Assembly (NCBI RefSeq): GCF_000626675.1
Contig: NZ_CP006842.1
Span: forward strand, 1,798,001 to 1,862,000
Direction of reading: 5' to 3'
Length of the DNA stretch: 64,000 nucleotides
Origin: Corynebacterium glyciniphilum AJ 3170
GTDB taxonomy: Bacteria > Actinomycetota > Actinomycetes > Mycobacteriales > Mycobacteriaceae
Numbering within the stretch: the first letter of the stretch is position 1; every line of letters starts with the position of its first letter. Position numbers and translations under genes: made by a program. Positions 45,044 through 53,212 of this stretch are shown one piece after another. A model generated the notes under the pieces. That model worked only from the letters and a program-made list of their open reading frames with translations, was not told the origin of the DNA and did not search any database.

Positions 45044-45375
45044 GACAGTGCTCCTGAATCTCTTCTCGTTATCGTCGTCAGTTGTGTGACGTTCGTCTGA
45101 CGTCATCCCGCCGCGTGGACCTGCGGACCTCGTCTGGACCTTGTCCCGGCACCGGGAAGAGTGGCGCCGACGCGGACTGCCACCATTGTGTCAGCAGTCG
45201 TCGCGGATTCCGTCAGAACCACTATAACAGTACGACCGTAATGCTTCATAACCGCAGGACGGAGTGATTCCGCCCCTCGCACACCCGCGTGTCGGCACCC
45301 CCGAACGCCCCGCTCGGATGCTAAAAATCTATACAGCCAGATAACAACTCCCGCCCGCCAGGAAATGAGTCAACC
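45044..45375. promoter_or_regulatory. Divergent acn / DUF6676 promoter region
   Basis: A 332-base gap between the divergent acn and the gene at 45376. On the minus strand TATAGT at 45226-45221 is the likely acn -10, giving a leader of about 170 bases with AGGAG near 45055-45051. On the plus strand TATACA at 45330-45335 and AGGAAA at 45360-45365 fit the small membrane protein gene. No other gene is seen. Confidence 0.55.
45228..45243 (-). promoter_or_regulatory. AcnR operator in the acn promoter
   Basis: CAGTACGACCGTAATG on the plus strand matches the C. glutamicum AcnR motif as I remember it (CAGNACnnncGTACTG) at every fixed base but one. It lies 1 base upstream of the acn -10 hexamer, in the spacer between -35 and -10, so a bound repressor would block RNA polymerase. 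Confidence 0.7.
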
Positions 45376-45858
45376 GTGGATTTCGAGAATGTCGACCTTC
45401 AGGCGGTGCTCGACGACATCGCCGAGTCCGGGTTCTCGGCCTCCCAGGCAGGCGACGACCTCACCCCGTCAGAGATCTCCGGATACCGGGAGCTCGCAGA
45501 TCAAGGGATAGATGTCGTCATCCTGGACAGCACCTCCGCAGAAGGAACGGGACTGCGCAATCTCGCGCAGACCGTCAAGGACTCCACGCGTTCCGGCAAT
45601 GCCGACGGGGCACAGACGGTGATCGTGCGCGCCCCTCACAACACCCAGGTCGTCAGCGACGAGATGTCCCGTTTCCAGATCGAGTCCAACCAGGGAGCGC
45701 TCCACGGTTCAACGGCCCCGCAGGATGTCGTGGACTTCCTCGCCGATGCCGACGCGGCCGAACCGGACTTCACGGCCATCGTCGTGGCGATCGTCGTCGG
45801 CCTCCTCCTCACGGTGGCAGTTTCGGCCGTGTTCGCCACCGTGAGCTACCGCCGCTGA
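45376..45858 (+). CDS. Small membrane-anchored protein (Rv1476-like, DUF6676)
   Basis: A 160-residue protein with a soluble N-terminal domain of about 125 residues (DLQAVLDDIAESGFSASQ, then DVVILDSTSAEGTGL and QTVIVRAPHNTQVVSD) and one C-terminal membrane helix (about 135-157). The N-terminal domain resembles the TPM-like fold only loosely. Its place between acn and the RipA-like gene is the same as in mycobacteria. Function is unknown; a link to the following cell-wall hydrolase is possible. GTG start with AGGAAA about 10 bases upstream. Confidence 0.8.
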   Translation: MDFENVDLQAVLDDIAESGFSASQAGDDLTPSEISGYRELADQGIDVVILDSTSAEGTGLRNLAQTVKDSTRSGNADGAQTVIVRAPHNTQVVSDEMSRFQIESNQGALHGSTAPQDVVDFLADADAAEPDFTAIVVAIVVGLLLTVAVSAVFATVSYRR

Positions 45859-46377
45859 CCGCTCGACACGCACTGCTTTTACGCCATTCCGACTGACACC
45901 AGGGCCGAACAGAGGGAACCACCTTCCTCCCTGGGTCAAGGTCGGTGGCTTGTCGATGCTCAAGTCAAGGTTCAGACTTTGAGTATGGTGGTTTGCAACC
46001 CCGCAACCAGACACGCCGAGAGCGCCATTCATGTGACAAAGATCACACTACGTATATGCGCGATCTCTTCCGCAGGTCAAGGCGCTCAGCGTGACACGTG
46101 TTCTTCGTGATTCTTATGTGATTAGTGGGGTTCGGGTTTCGCATGTGTCGTGAGTGTCTTACGGTTCAGTTGTCGTCAATTGGTAACGATCCGATATCGG
46201 AACGAGACCTGTTCGTGACAATTCCGGCGGTGAACAACCGGCCCTCCGGAACCTGGGTATCGGGCCCTGGACCACCTCGCGGGGAAGCGCGGTGGACAGG
46301 TGGCCGTACCGTGAGGATGTCAAGGACGACGGCTTGACCTAGCTGACCCGGTACGCCACCCCAAGGAGAGACTCACC
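45859..46377. promoter_or_regulatory. Long promoter region before the NlpC/P60 gene
   Basis: A 519-base gap with no convincing gene, AT-richer than its surroundings. It holds a near-inverted repeat (CTCAAGTC / GACTTTGAG) at about 45959-45982, TATGGT at 45984-45989, and a perfect CRP-type box at 46032-46047. Several later AT-rich hexamers could be further promoters. AAGGAG about 10 bases before 46378 is the ribosome binding site of the hydrolase gene. Confidence 0.55.
46032..46047 (+). promoter_or_regulatory. CRP/GlxR-type binding site
   Basis: TGTGACAAAGATCACA has the perfect half-sites TGTGA and TCACA with a 6-base spacer, the form bound by CRP and by its corynebacterial relative GlxR. It lies 330 bases before the NlpC/P60 start, just downstream of a possible -10 at 45984-45989. 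Confidence 0.7.
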
Positions 46378-48258
46378 GTGGCACTTCGACTGAACGCCCG
46401 CGGCACGGCCCGCAGGTCGACCGTCCGGTCCACTCGGGCACTGCTGTCTTTCGCGGTGGCCGCAGGACTCACCGTCCCCGCGGCGACCGCCGTCGCGGCC
46501 CCCTCCGACAACTCCTCGAGCTCGTCAGACCAGACCGCTGAGGCCTACCTCGCTGAACTGGTCGGCGCGGTATCCACGACAGAGGGCGAGGTCTCCTCCC
46601 TGGAGCTGGAACTCGGCGGTCTTCGCGAGTCCGTGAACAAGGCCCGCGTCGATGTCGACCGGAGCCAGCGTGCCGCCCAGGAGGCCCAGGACAACGTCAC
46701 CGACGCCCGCAGTCGTCTCGACGACTCGGACTCTGACGTGCAGGACGCACAGTCCACCCTGGACGACATCGCGCGTTCCGCCTACACCCAGGGCGGAGAC
46801 GCGGCCCCCGTCGTCCTCGCCTCGGGGTCGGACGCAACCGCCGACAACATCGACCGCGCGACGTATATGCGGCTGGCCGCGGAGAAGCAGCAGGCGGACA
46901 TCGACCGTCTCGATCTCGCGCGGACTCAGGCCGCCAATGAGGAATCTTCCCTCCGCGTGTCCCGGGATGACGCCGACGGTCTGGTCAAGGATGCCCTGGA
47001 GGCACACAGTGCGGCCGAGCGTGCGTTCACCGACGCGCAGTCGTCGATCGCGGAGAAGTCCAAGGAACTCACCCGGGTCAAGAACTCGCTCTCCGAGGCG
47101 AAGGACCGGCTGACGGCAGCGAAGAAGGCAGTGGACAAGTTATCGGCGAATGCCGCCGCCAGTTCCTTTGACAAGCGCCGCGCCGCCGAAGCCGCCGCCG
47201 ACCGTGTTGCGGCGACCGATGAGACCGCGGACGACACCGCGCACACTGAAGACGCCGGAACCACCGGGACCACCGACGCGTCCGGCACCTCCGGTGCAGT
47301 CGACATGAAGGACGACGTGGTCGGCCCCGAGACCCCCGCACCGTCCTCCGGTTCCGCCGACGGATCCGCTGTTCCCGAAGATGACCAGTCGGTTCCCGAG
47401 GATCCGGACATCGAAGGAAGCACCGGCAGTACCGGCAGCATCGCCGGTGACGACGCTGAGGTGGATCCTGACGGTGAGGGAACCCCCGACGTCGAGGGCG
47501 ACCTCGCCGAGGATCCTGCCGCCGGCTCAGCGGAGGTGCCCGGGCTGGACGCGATCCCCGGAAGCTTCGAGGGGAGCTCTGAGGGCGACGAACTCCGGCA
47601 GGCCGCCATCGACGGGCTCATCAATGCTGCGGGCCAGGCAGCGTTCGCGGGCATCAACTCCCATCTTGAAGGCAATCCGGACGGGGCATTTGACGCCGCG
47701 GCCACGGCAGGGCGAGATGCGGCGGCAGAAGCGTACGAGAATCTCCCGCAGGGACAGGAGGGCGTCGAGCCCGGCCTGCCACCGTCGAACCCCGGTGGGG
47801 AACAGCCAGCCGAACCTGACGCCTCCGGTTCTCGCGAGGAGCAGATCGAACGGGTCATTGACCGTGGCATGAGTCAGCTCGGAGTGACATACGCCTGGGG
47901 CGGTGGCAACCAGGACGGTCCCACTCTCGGTGTGCGCGACGGCGGCGTCGCCGACTCTCACGGGGACTACTCGAAGGTCGGCTTCGACTGTTCCGGCCTG
48001 ATGGTCTACTCGTTCGCCGCGGTCGGGATCCAGCTCGAGAAGTACTCCGGCTACCAGTACACCTCAGGCACGCAGATTCCCGTCGGCGACGCCCAACGCG
48101 GCGACATGCTCTTCTGGGGAGCGGGCGGAAGCTCACACGTGGCGCTCTACCTCGGCGACGGAACGATGCTCGAGGCACCCCAGTCCGGCGACGTCGTCAA
48201 GGTGTCTCCGGTCAGGTGGGACGGCATCGAGCCCATGGCAGTGCGCATGATCGAGTAG
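46378..48258 (+). CDS. Secreted NlpC/P60 peptidoglycan hydrolase (RipA-like)
   Basis: A 626-residue exported endopeptidase that cuts peptidoglycan stem peptides during cell separation. A signal peptide (about 1-41, with LLSFAVAAGLTVPAATAVAA) is followed by a long coiled coil (about 55-270), an acidic Gly/Ser/Pro-rich linker (about 280-400) and the C-terminal NlpC/P60 domain (about 490-626) with catalytic Cys538 in FDCSGLMVYSF and His587 in SSHVALYLG. The GTG start has AAGGAG upstream. It stands where ripA does in mycobacteria. Its linker is unusually long and acidic. Confidence 0.93.
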   Translation: MALRLNARGTARRSTVRSTRALLSFAVAAGLTVPAATAVAAPSDNSSSSSDQTAEAYLAELVGAVSTTEGEVSSLELELGGLRESVNKARVDVDRSQRAAQEAQDNVTDARSRLDDSDSDVQDAQSTLDDIARSAYTQGGDAAPVVLASGSDATADNIDRATYMRLAAEKQQADIDRLDLARTQAANEESSLRVSRDDADGLVKDALEAHSAAERAFTDAQSSIAEKSKELTRVKNSLSEAKDRLTAAKKAVDKLSANAAASSFDKRRAAEAAADRVAATDETADDTAHTEDAGTTGTTDASGTSGAVDMKDDVVGPETPAPSSGSADGSAVPEDDQSVPEDPDIEGSTGSTGSIAGDDAEVDPDGEGTPDVEGDLAEDPAAGSAEVPGLDAIPGSFEGSSEGDELRQAAIDGLINAAGQAAFAGINSHLEGNPDGAFDAAATAGRDAAAEAYENLPQGQEGVEPGLPPSNPGGEQPAEPDASGSREEQIERVIDRGMSQLGVTYAWGGGNQDGPTLGVRDGGVADSHGDYSKVGFDCSGLMVYSFAAVGIQLEKYSGYQYTSGTQIPVGDAQRGDMLFWGAGGSSHVALYLGDGTMLEAPQSGDVVKVSPVRWDGIEPMAVRMIE

Positions 48259-48285
48259 CAGGTCTCGTCGGTACCGCGGCCGGAA

Positions 48286-49149
48286 TCACCGCAGGAGTTC
48301 ACGCATCGCGTGATCGACTGCGGTGATTCTTGCTGTCCGTACGGCTCCGGCCAGGGGGAGAAGATGGGGGTCGAGCGTCGCGCCCTGGTCCGTTGACCGG
48401 GTGACCTCGATGACCGAGGCAACGACATCGGCCCGCGCCATGAGTTTCTCGGCACGCGGGGACACCCCGGCGGGCAGACCGGGAAGTCCGAAGAAGTCCG
48501 TCAGTGAGCCGACGGCCAGACGAGGGGAGCGGTGCCGGATCCGCGTATTCCCGGACTGCTCAACCAGAGTTGCCGCAGCGTCAGTGGCCTCCCGGAGCTT
48601 CGCGTCGGCGTCCCCAGGACCGTAGAATTCACCGGCCCGGACGGGGCCGACACTGCGGTACCACACCCACTGCACCAGGGAAGTGTCCACGACCTCCGGC
48701 ACCACGACGTGGGTGACCAGGGGGTCCGCGTCCGCGACAGCGATTCCTGCCCCGGCCCGTGAGACAGCGGCCGCTCCACGCGACCCTGCCGGGAGTGCCG
48801 GCGGGTCACCGGGCCCGGCGAGGACGAGGCTGACCAGTGGGCGCGAGGAAATCTCGACGGGCAGATCCCTGGTCACCTCGCGCACGGCATGCAGCAGATC
48901 GACCAGCCCCGTCGCCCGGTCGCCGAACTGCCCGTCGAAAGGATCATCACCACCGGGATCGATGAGCAGGGTATGGGCAGGCCCCTGGACGTCCTGGAAC
49001 GCGTCGATGACGTCATCAGCGGACACCAGTCCGTGAAGCCACCATCCCAGCCATACGGTGGTGTTCTGCACCGGGGACCACAGCTGCTCACGCAACGGGG
49101 TACCCCTCATCATGCCGGTGGTGTCACCGGCGGGGTTACTGGACGACAT
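48286..49149 (-). CDS. Conserved actinobacterial protein of unknown function
   Basis: A 287-residue protein without membrane helices or signal peptide that I cannot assign to an enzyme family. It contains ENTTVWLGWWLHGLVSADDV-like aromatic residues near the N-terminus (WLGWWLHGLVSADDVIDAF) and an alpha/beta pattern throughout. A homologue appears to occupy the same place before nfeD in mycobacteria. The ATG at 49149 is supported by TAGGCT at 49162-49157, 7 bases upstream. It is divergent from the DUF3097 gene, and its 3' end lies 27 bases from that of the hydrolase gene. Confidence 0.75.
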   Translation of the reverse strand: MSSSNPAGDTTGMMRGTPLREQLWSPVQNTTVWLGWWLHGLVSADDVIDAFQDVQGPAHTLLIDPGGDDPFDGQFGDRATGLVDLLHAVREVTRDLPVEISSRPLVSLVLAGPGDPPALPAGSRGAAAVSRAGAGIAVADADPLVTHVVVPEVVDTSLVQWVWYRSVGPVRAGEFYGPGDADAKLREATDAAATLVEQSGNTRIRHRSPRLAVGSLTDFFGLPGLPAGVSPRAEKLMARADVVASVIEVTRSTDQGATLDPHLLPLAGAVRTARITAVDHAMRELLR

Positions 49150-49156
49150 TGCACCT

Positions 49157-49166
49157 AGCCTAGAGT
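49157..49166. promoter_or_regulatory. Overlapping divergent -10 hexamers
   Basis: TAGAGT reads on the plus strand at 49161-49166 and ends 8 bases before the ATG at 49175. TAGGCT reads on the minus strand at 49162-49157 and ends 7 bases before the ATG at 49149. They share the central TA at 49161-49162. Both genes should give leaderless mRNAs from one shared site. Confidence 0.6.
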
Positions 49167-49174
49167 CGGTGTCC

Positions 49175-50041
49175 ATGAGCTTCAACGACAGGTACGGCCG
49201 TGACATTCTCGGAGGGTCCGCGTCCTCCCGCTCTTCTGTCTCCTCCGGGCACTCCCGGCGCCCTGACGTGCCCGAGGTACCGGCGGCACCCGGCACTGTC
49301 GTGGAGGTTGCCGACGGCGGCTGGGTGGGAGCCGTGGTCGGTTTCGAGAAGACCTATGACGGGGAGTTCGTCCGTCTGGAGGACCGGCACGGGCGCGACC
49401 GGCTGTTCAAGATGCGCCCCGGCGGGTTTCTCATCGACGGGCGGTTGGTGACGCTGACCCGTCATGTGTCGGCGGCGGAAACCCCGCAGAACCCGCAGCG
49501 GTCGAACTCCGGTTCGCGACGGGTCCAGGATGTCCGTGCCAAGGTCGCGGCCCCGTCCCGGATCTGGGTTGAAGGTCTGCACGACGCCGCCATCGTCGAG
49601 CAGGTCTGGGGACATGACCTGCGTGTCGAAGGAGTGGTGGTGGAGTTCATCGAAGGGCTCGACAACCTCCCCGCCATGCTCGAGGACTTCCGCCCCGGCC
49701 CGGGGCGCCGGGTAGGTGTCCTCGCCGACCACCTCGTGGAGGGGTCCAAGGAGTCCCGCCTTACCCAGGGGCTCGGCCCGGACGTCATGGTGACCGGGCA
49801 CCCCTACATCGACATCTGGGAAGCCGTGAAGCCGGCGACGGTGGGGATCCGTGCATGGCCGACGGTTCCGTACGGTGAAGACTGGAAGACCGGTGTGTGC
49901 CGTCGGCTGGGTTGGGGGACGCCGACCGACGGATGGCGGCACGTGTACTCGAAAGTGAAGACATTCCGCGATCTGGACGCCACCCTGATCGGCGCCGTTG
50001 AGCGGCTGGTTGACTTCGTCACGGAGCCAGACCTTCCGTGA
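49175..50041 (+). CDS. DUF3097 family protein
   Basis: A 288-residue protein of the actinobacterial DUF3097 family, function unknown. It starts MSFNDRYGRDILGG, has a beta-rich N-terminal domain (GGWVGAVVGFEKTYDGEFV, then LVTLTRH) and a C-terminal half resembling a TOPRIM-type fold (RIWVEGLHDAAIVEQVWG, VGVLADHLVEGSKESRL), which suggests a nucleic-acid link; that is inference. The start fits a leaderless promoter at 49161-49166. Confidence 0.85.
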   Translation: MSFNDRYGRDILGGSASSRSSVSSGHSRRPDVPEVPAAPGTVVEVADGGWVGAVVGFEKTYDGEFVRLEDRHGRDRLFKMRPGGFLIDGRLVTLTRHVSAAETPQNPQRSNSGSRRVQDVRAKVAAPSRIWVEGLHDAAIVEQVWGHDLRVEGVVVEFIEGLDNLPAMLEDFRPGPGRRVGVLADHLVEGSKESRLTQGLGPDVMVTGHPYIDIWEAVKPATVGIRAWPTVPYGEDWKTGVCRRLGWGTPTDGWRHVYSKVKTFRDLDATLIGAVERLVDFVTEPDLP

Positions 50042-50058
50042 CCTGATACCCTGCGGCC

Positions 50059-50496
50059 ATGGGCCCGATTATCTGGTTGATTGCAGCGGCCGTCCTCGCG
50101 GTCGGCGAGTTCCTCGTCATGGACTTTACGTTGCTGATGCTTGCGGTCGCCGCCCTCACCACGGCCGGTGTCTCGGCGATCGATATACCGGTCTGGGCCG
50201 AAGTCGGGGTGTTCGGCGTCACATCGGCCGCATCTCTGCTGCTCCTGCGCCCGGTGCTCCGCCGCCGCTACATCGCTCAGGGGGAGGTCCGCGAATTTAC
50301 CTCCAAGGAGCTCGAAGGACAGCCGGCAGAGGTACTCAGCGAAGTCACCTCCGACAGTTCGACCGGCCAGGTGAGCATCGCCGGCGACATCTGGTCAGCC
50401 CGGGCGGCACACCCCGGAACATCATTCGCTGAAGGGGACCGTGTGCAGGTCGTCTCCATCGAGGGCACCACCGCTGTGGTGTGGAAGGGAGTGTGA
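50059..50496 (+). CDS. NfeD-like membrane protein
   Basis: A 145-residue protein with three to four membrane helices (about 1-75) and a C-terminal OB-fold domain (about 85-145, with GEVREFTSKELEG and GDRVQVVSIEGTTAVV). NfeD proteins work with stomatin/SPFH proteins; the next gene is one, 3 bases away. TACCCT at 50047-50052 ends 6 bases before the ATG, predicting a leaderless mRNA for the pair. Confidence 0.9.
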   Translation: MGPIIWLIAAAVLAVGEFLVMDFTLLMLAVAALTTAGVSAIDIPVWAEVGVFGVTSAASLLLLRPVLRRRYIAQGEVREFTSKELEGQPAEVLSEVTSDSSTGQVSIAGDIWSARAAHPGTSFAEGDRVQVVSIEGTTAVVWKGV

Positions 50497-50499
50497 ACC

Positions 50500-51753
50500 A
50501 TGGGCCCGTTGAGTATTCTGCTCATCGTCCTCGTTGTTCTCGTGGCTGTCGCGCTGTTCAAGTCCGTGGCGCTGATCCCCCAGGGAGAAGCAGCCGTCAT
50601 CGAACGTCTCGGGCGCTACACCAGGACCGTGTCGGGTGGTCTGACGATCCTCGTCCCGTTCATCGACCGGGTACGCGACCGGGTGGATACGCGTGAACAG
50701 GTGGTGTCATTTCCCCCGCAGGCCGTGATCACCCAGGACAACTTGACCGTCGCCATCGATATCGTGGTGACATTCCAGATCAATGATGCCGCACGCGCGA
50801 TCTACGGGGTCAACGACTACATCATCGGCGTCGAACAGATCTCGGTCGCTACGCTGCGCGACGTCGTCGGTGGGATGACGCTCGAGGAGACTCTGACCTC
50901 ACGCGACGTCATCAACCGTCGACTGCGTGGGGAACTCGACGCCGCCACCACCCGGTGGGGTCTGCGGATCAGCCGCGTGGAGCTCAAGGCGATTGATCCG
51001 CCGCCCTCAATCCAGCAGTCGATGGAGATGCAGATGAAGGCTGACCGTGAGAAGCGGGCGATGATCCTCACCGCGGAAGGGCAGCGCGAATCCGACATCA
51101 AGACTGCCGAAGGCAAGAAGCAGGCCCGGATTCTCGGTGCCGAAGGTGACAAGCACGCACAGATCCTCTCCGCGGAAGCCGAACGACAGGCACGGATGTT
51201 GCTCGCCGAAGGTGAACGTGCCGCAAAATATCTTGAGGCGCAGGGCCAGGCGAAGGCGATTCAGAAAGTCACCGCGGCCATCAAGTCTTCCCAAGTCACC
51301 CCGGAGGTGCTGTCCTACCAGTATCTCGAGAAACTTCCCGAGATGGCCCAGGGAGATGCGAACAAGGTGTGGATGCTGCCGATGCAGTTCGGAGATTCTC
51401 TCGAGCAGTTCGCCAAGGCTTTCGCGGACAAGGACGACGACGGCACGTTCCGCTATGAGCCGGCGCCCGTGGACGAGTCAGTGCGGGACGTCGCCAACGA
51501 AACGACGTCCGAAGACTGGTTCAGTACCGAGTCAGCCCCGGAGATCGCCAAGGCGGTGGCCGAGGCGAACGCTGTGGCCAACAGGTCGGTCGATGACCCG
51601 GACAACCCCCCGGCACCGTCAGGCACCGAACCGTCGGCGCAGTCCGCGATCACGCCGGGGGAAGAGTCTCCGTCCTGGCCAACATATGGACAGCAAGGAG
51701 CCACCCCGCCTGCTCAGCCTGCCACCCCGCAGCAGCCAGACGCTGAGACATAG
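50500..51753 (+). CDS. SPFH/Band 7 (stomatin-like) protein
   Basis: A 417-residue protein with one N-terminal membrane helix (about 2-22), an SPFH domain (about 25-190, with PQGEAAVIERLGRYTRTVSGG and RLRGELDAATTRWGLRISRV) and an Ala/Glu-rich coiled coil (about 190-260) as in flotillin and stomatin proteins, which form membrane scaffolds. The last 110 residues are Pro/Ala/Glu-rich and poorly conserved, and the last 104 bases of the gene overlap the end of the convergent gene. It forms an operon with the NfeD-like gene. Confidence 0.92.
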   Translation: MGPLSILLIVLVVLVAVALFKSVALIPQGEAAVIERLGRYTRTVSGGLTILVPFIDRVRDRVDTREQVVSFPPQAVITQDNLTVAIDIVVTFQINDAARAIYGVNDYIIGVEQISVATLRDVVGGMTLEETLTSRDVINRRLRGELDAATTRWGLRISRVELKAIDPPPSIQQSMEMQMKADREKRAMILTAEGQRESDIKTAEGKKQARILGAEGDKHAQILSAEAERQARMLLAEGERAAKYLEAQGQAKAIQKVTAAIKSSQVTPEVLSYQYLEKLPEMAQGDANKVWMLPMQFGDSLEQFAKAFADKDDDGTFRYEPAPVDESVRDVANETTSEDWFSTESAPEIAKAVAEANAVANRSVDDPDNPPAPSGTEPSAQSAITPGEESPSWPTYGQQGATPPAQPATPQQPDAET

Positions 51754-52291
51754 CCTGCTTCGAGATCCCCACCATCTCGGCAGCTTCACTCTGCAGGTGC
51801 CCCTGTCTCACCAGTGCCGTCGCCTCCCGCCCTTCGGAAGTGCGGCGGCTCAACACATGAGAGACGAGGGTGAATGCGGCCGCAATGTCTCCTGCGATAT
51901 CGGCCCCGAGGCCAGACGCCTGCACGCCCCCCGGGCCAGGAGCCTCGACCCTCGCCTGGATCACACCGGGGCGACGCGCACCGCGGACCGCACGGGCCGC
52001 GGCAGCGACAAGGTGGTCCCGCAGGGCAGCATCATCCGGGCTGTCTCCGCCGTCGCCGAGAACTGCACCGATCCCGATCGCGAAATCACCGGCCTGGATA
52101 AGGTTCATGACCACACCGGCCGCGCTGTCCGCATCATCGGCGAGAACCGTGAACTCCTCGGGACCGTGGACACGGACCTCGACGACATTGTGGGCGTTTC
52201 CCAGGGCGTCAGCGACCTGACGGACATAATCAGCGCGTCGGAGCGAGGTGCCCCGGTAGGTGGCGTGGACGGAGTACATGCCAGCCATCAT
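51650..52291 (-). CDS. Helix-turn-helix protein of unknown function
   Basis: A 213-residue protein with an N-terminal alpha/beta region (MYSVHATYRGTSLRRADYV) and a C-terminal helix-turn-helix (about 160-200, with LQSEAAEMVGISKQAMSQRL). It resembles small regulators that have a nucleotide-cyclase-like or SatD-like N-terminal part, but I do not recognise the family with certainty. TAGACA at 52305-52300 ends 8 bases before the ATG at 52291. The helix-turn-helix end overlaps the stomatin gene's 3' end by 104 bases on the other strand. Confidence 0.7.
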   Translation of the reverse strand: MMAGMYSVHATYRGTSLRRADYVRQVADALGNAHNVVEVRVHGPEEFTVLADDADSAAGVVMNLIQAGDFAIGIGAVLGDGGDSPDDAALRDHLVAAAARAVRGARRPGVIQARVEAPGPGGVQASGLGADIAGDIAAAFTLVSHVLSRRTSEGREATALVRQGHLQSEAAEMVGISKQAMSQRLAAAGWQAEQAGWLLAVHMLARTETLPPA

Positions 52292-52302
52292 ACAGTTTCT
52301 GT

Positions 52303-52980
52303 CTACGGTGAGGGCTTGACCGGCGTCGGTTCGACGGACAACTCCGCGCGTACCCGCCGCCATTCGCCCGCCGTCAGCACGACACCGGTTGCTGCGAGGA
52401 CCGCACTCACCATGAGGAACCAGGGTTCGCCGCCACTGACAAGCACATCGGAGGACGCGACCACGGCCACCGTGAGTGGTGCCGATCCGGCAATGGTGGC
52501 CAGCACGCAGGGGAGCAGTGGGATTCTACTGAGCCCGCAGGCGTAGTTGAGCAGACTGAAGGGGATCACGGGGATCATCCGCAGACCGAGGACCGCAACC
52601 CATCCGCGGTCCTCCAACGCCGCCTGGAGAGCCCTGAACCGCGGACTACGTTCGGCCCGTCTTACCGCCGGGCCGCCGATCCACCGGAGGAGAACCAGCG
52701 ACAACGTCACCGACACCGCCATGCCTGTGAGCGCGAGAAGGCTGCCCACGACCGGCCCGAAGAGCACGCCTGCGGACACCGTCCACACGGTACGGGGAAC
52801 GGGCAGCTGTGTCGCCCCCACCATGAGCAGCAGAAAGGTCCCCCACGCGAGTAGCCCGGTGCCTCGCACGTTGTCCCGGATCGTGGCGAGGCCGGGTGTG
52901 GGGAGCAGGATCGTCGCCGCAACGACGGCAAGTGCGAGAACGGCGAGCCCGATGAGCGACAACCAGTGGCTCCTGGCCAT
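52303..52980 (-). CDS. TVP38/TMEM64 (VTT domain) membrane protein
   Basis: A 225-residue membrane protein of the SNARE-associated/VTT family, with about six helices and the conserved region VAVLGLRMIPVIPFSLLNYACGL (cut) between them; these proteins are thought to move or scramble lipids. The ATG at 52980 (MARSHWLSLIGL) is preferred because GAGG lies 6 bases upstream; starts up to 53013 are open but lie in the tRNA terminator region. It ends 12 bases before the HTH gene start on the same strand, so they may be co-transcribed. Confidence 0.85.
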   Translation of the reverse strand: MARSHWLSLIGLAVLALAVVAATILLPTPGLATIRDNVRGTGLLAWGTFLLLMVGATQLPVPRTVWTVSAGVLFGPVVGSLLALTGMAVSVTLSLVLLRWIGGPAVRRAERSPRFRALQAALEDRGWVAVLGLRMIPVIPFSLLNYACGLSRIPLLPCVLATIAGSAPLTVAVVASSDVLVSGGEPWFLMVSAVLAATGVVLTAGEWRRVRAELSVEPTPVKPSP

Positions 52981-53026
52981 ATCCTGCCTCATTTCCACGG
53001 CGGCTTTCTCCACTCACGGGTGAACG

Positions 53027-53056
53027 AAAAAAGAGACCCACCGTAGTGGGTCTCTT
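53027..53056 (-). terminator. Intrinsic terminator after tRNA-Leu
   Basis: On the minus strand an 11-bp perfect stem (AAGAGACCCAC / GTGGGTCTCTT, loop of 4) is followed by a run of five to six U. It begins 4 bases after the encoded CCA of the tRNA and is the clearest U-tract terminator in the window. Confidence 0.9.
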
Positions 53057-53059
53057 CTG

Positions 53060-53148
53060 TGGTGTCCGGAGGGGGACTTGAACCCCCACGTCCGTTAATA
53101 GGACACTAGCACCTCAAGCTAGCGCGTCTGCCATTCCGCCACCCGGAC
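53060..53148 (-). tRNA. tRNA-Leu (anticodon GAG), CCA encoded
   Basis: The minus strand folds as a class II tRNA: acceptor GTCCGGG pairs with TCCGGAC, anticodon stem CTAGC/GCTAG closes the loop TTGAGGT with anticodon GAG, a long variable arm (GTGTCC..GGAC) follows, and GGGGG-TTCAAGT-CCCCC forms the T arm. The mature body is 53063-53148 and the CCA end is encoded at 53062-53060. It reads CUC and CUU. Confidence 0.96.
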
Positions 53149-53212
53149 ATGGATGCGGACGCCGAACACGGTTGCGGCTGATGTTCAACCCTGTGTCCGT
53201 CGCACTCCGGTA

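Noticed and set aside
46180..46200. MtrA site before the NlpC/P60 gene
   Set aside because: A single GGTAACGA-like half is present, but the second direct repeat that MtrA needs was not found at a fitting distance.
46125..46337. 70-codon frame in the gap before the hydrolase gene
   Set aside because: No ribosome binding site, and the product is without likeness; the region reads better as a promoter.
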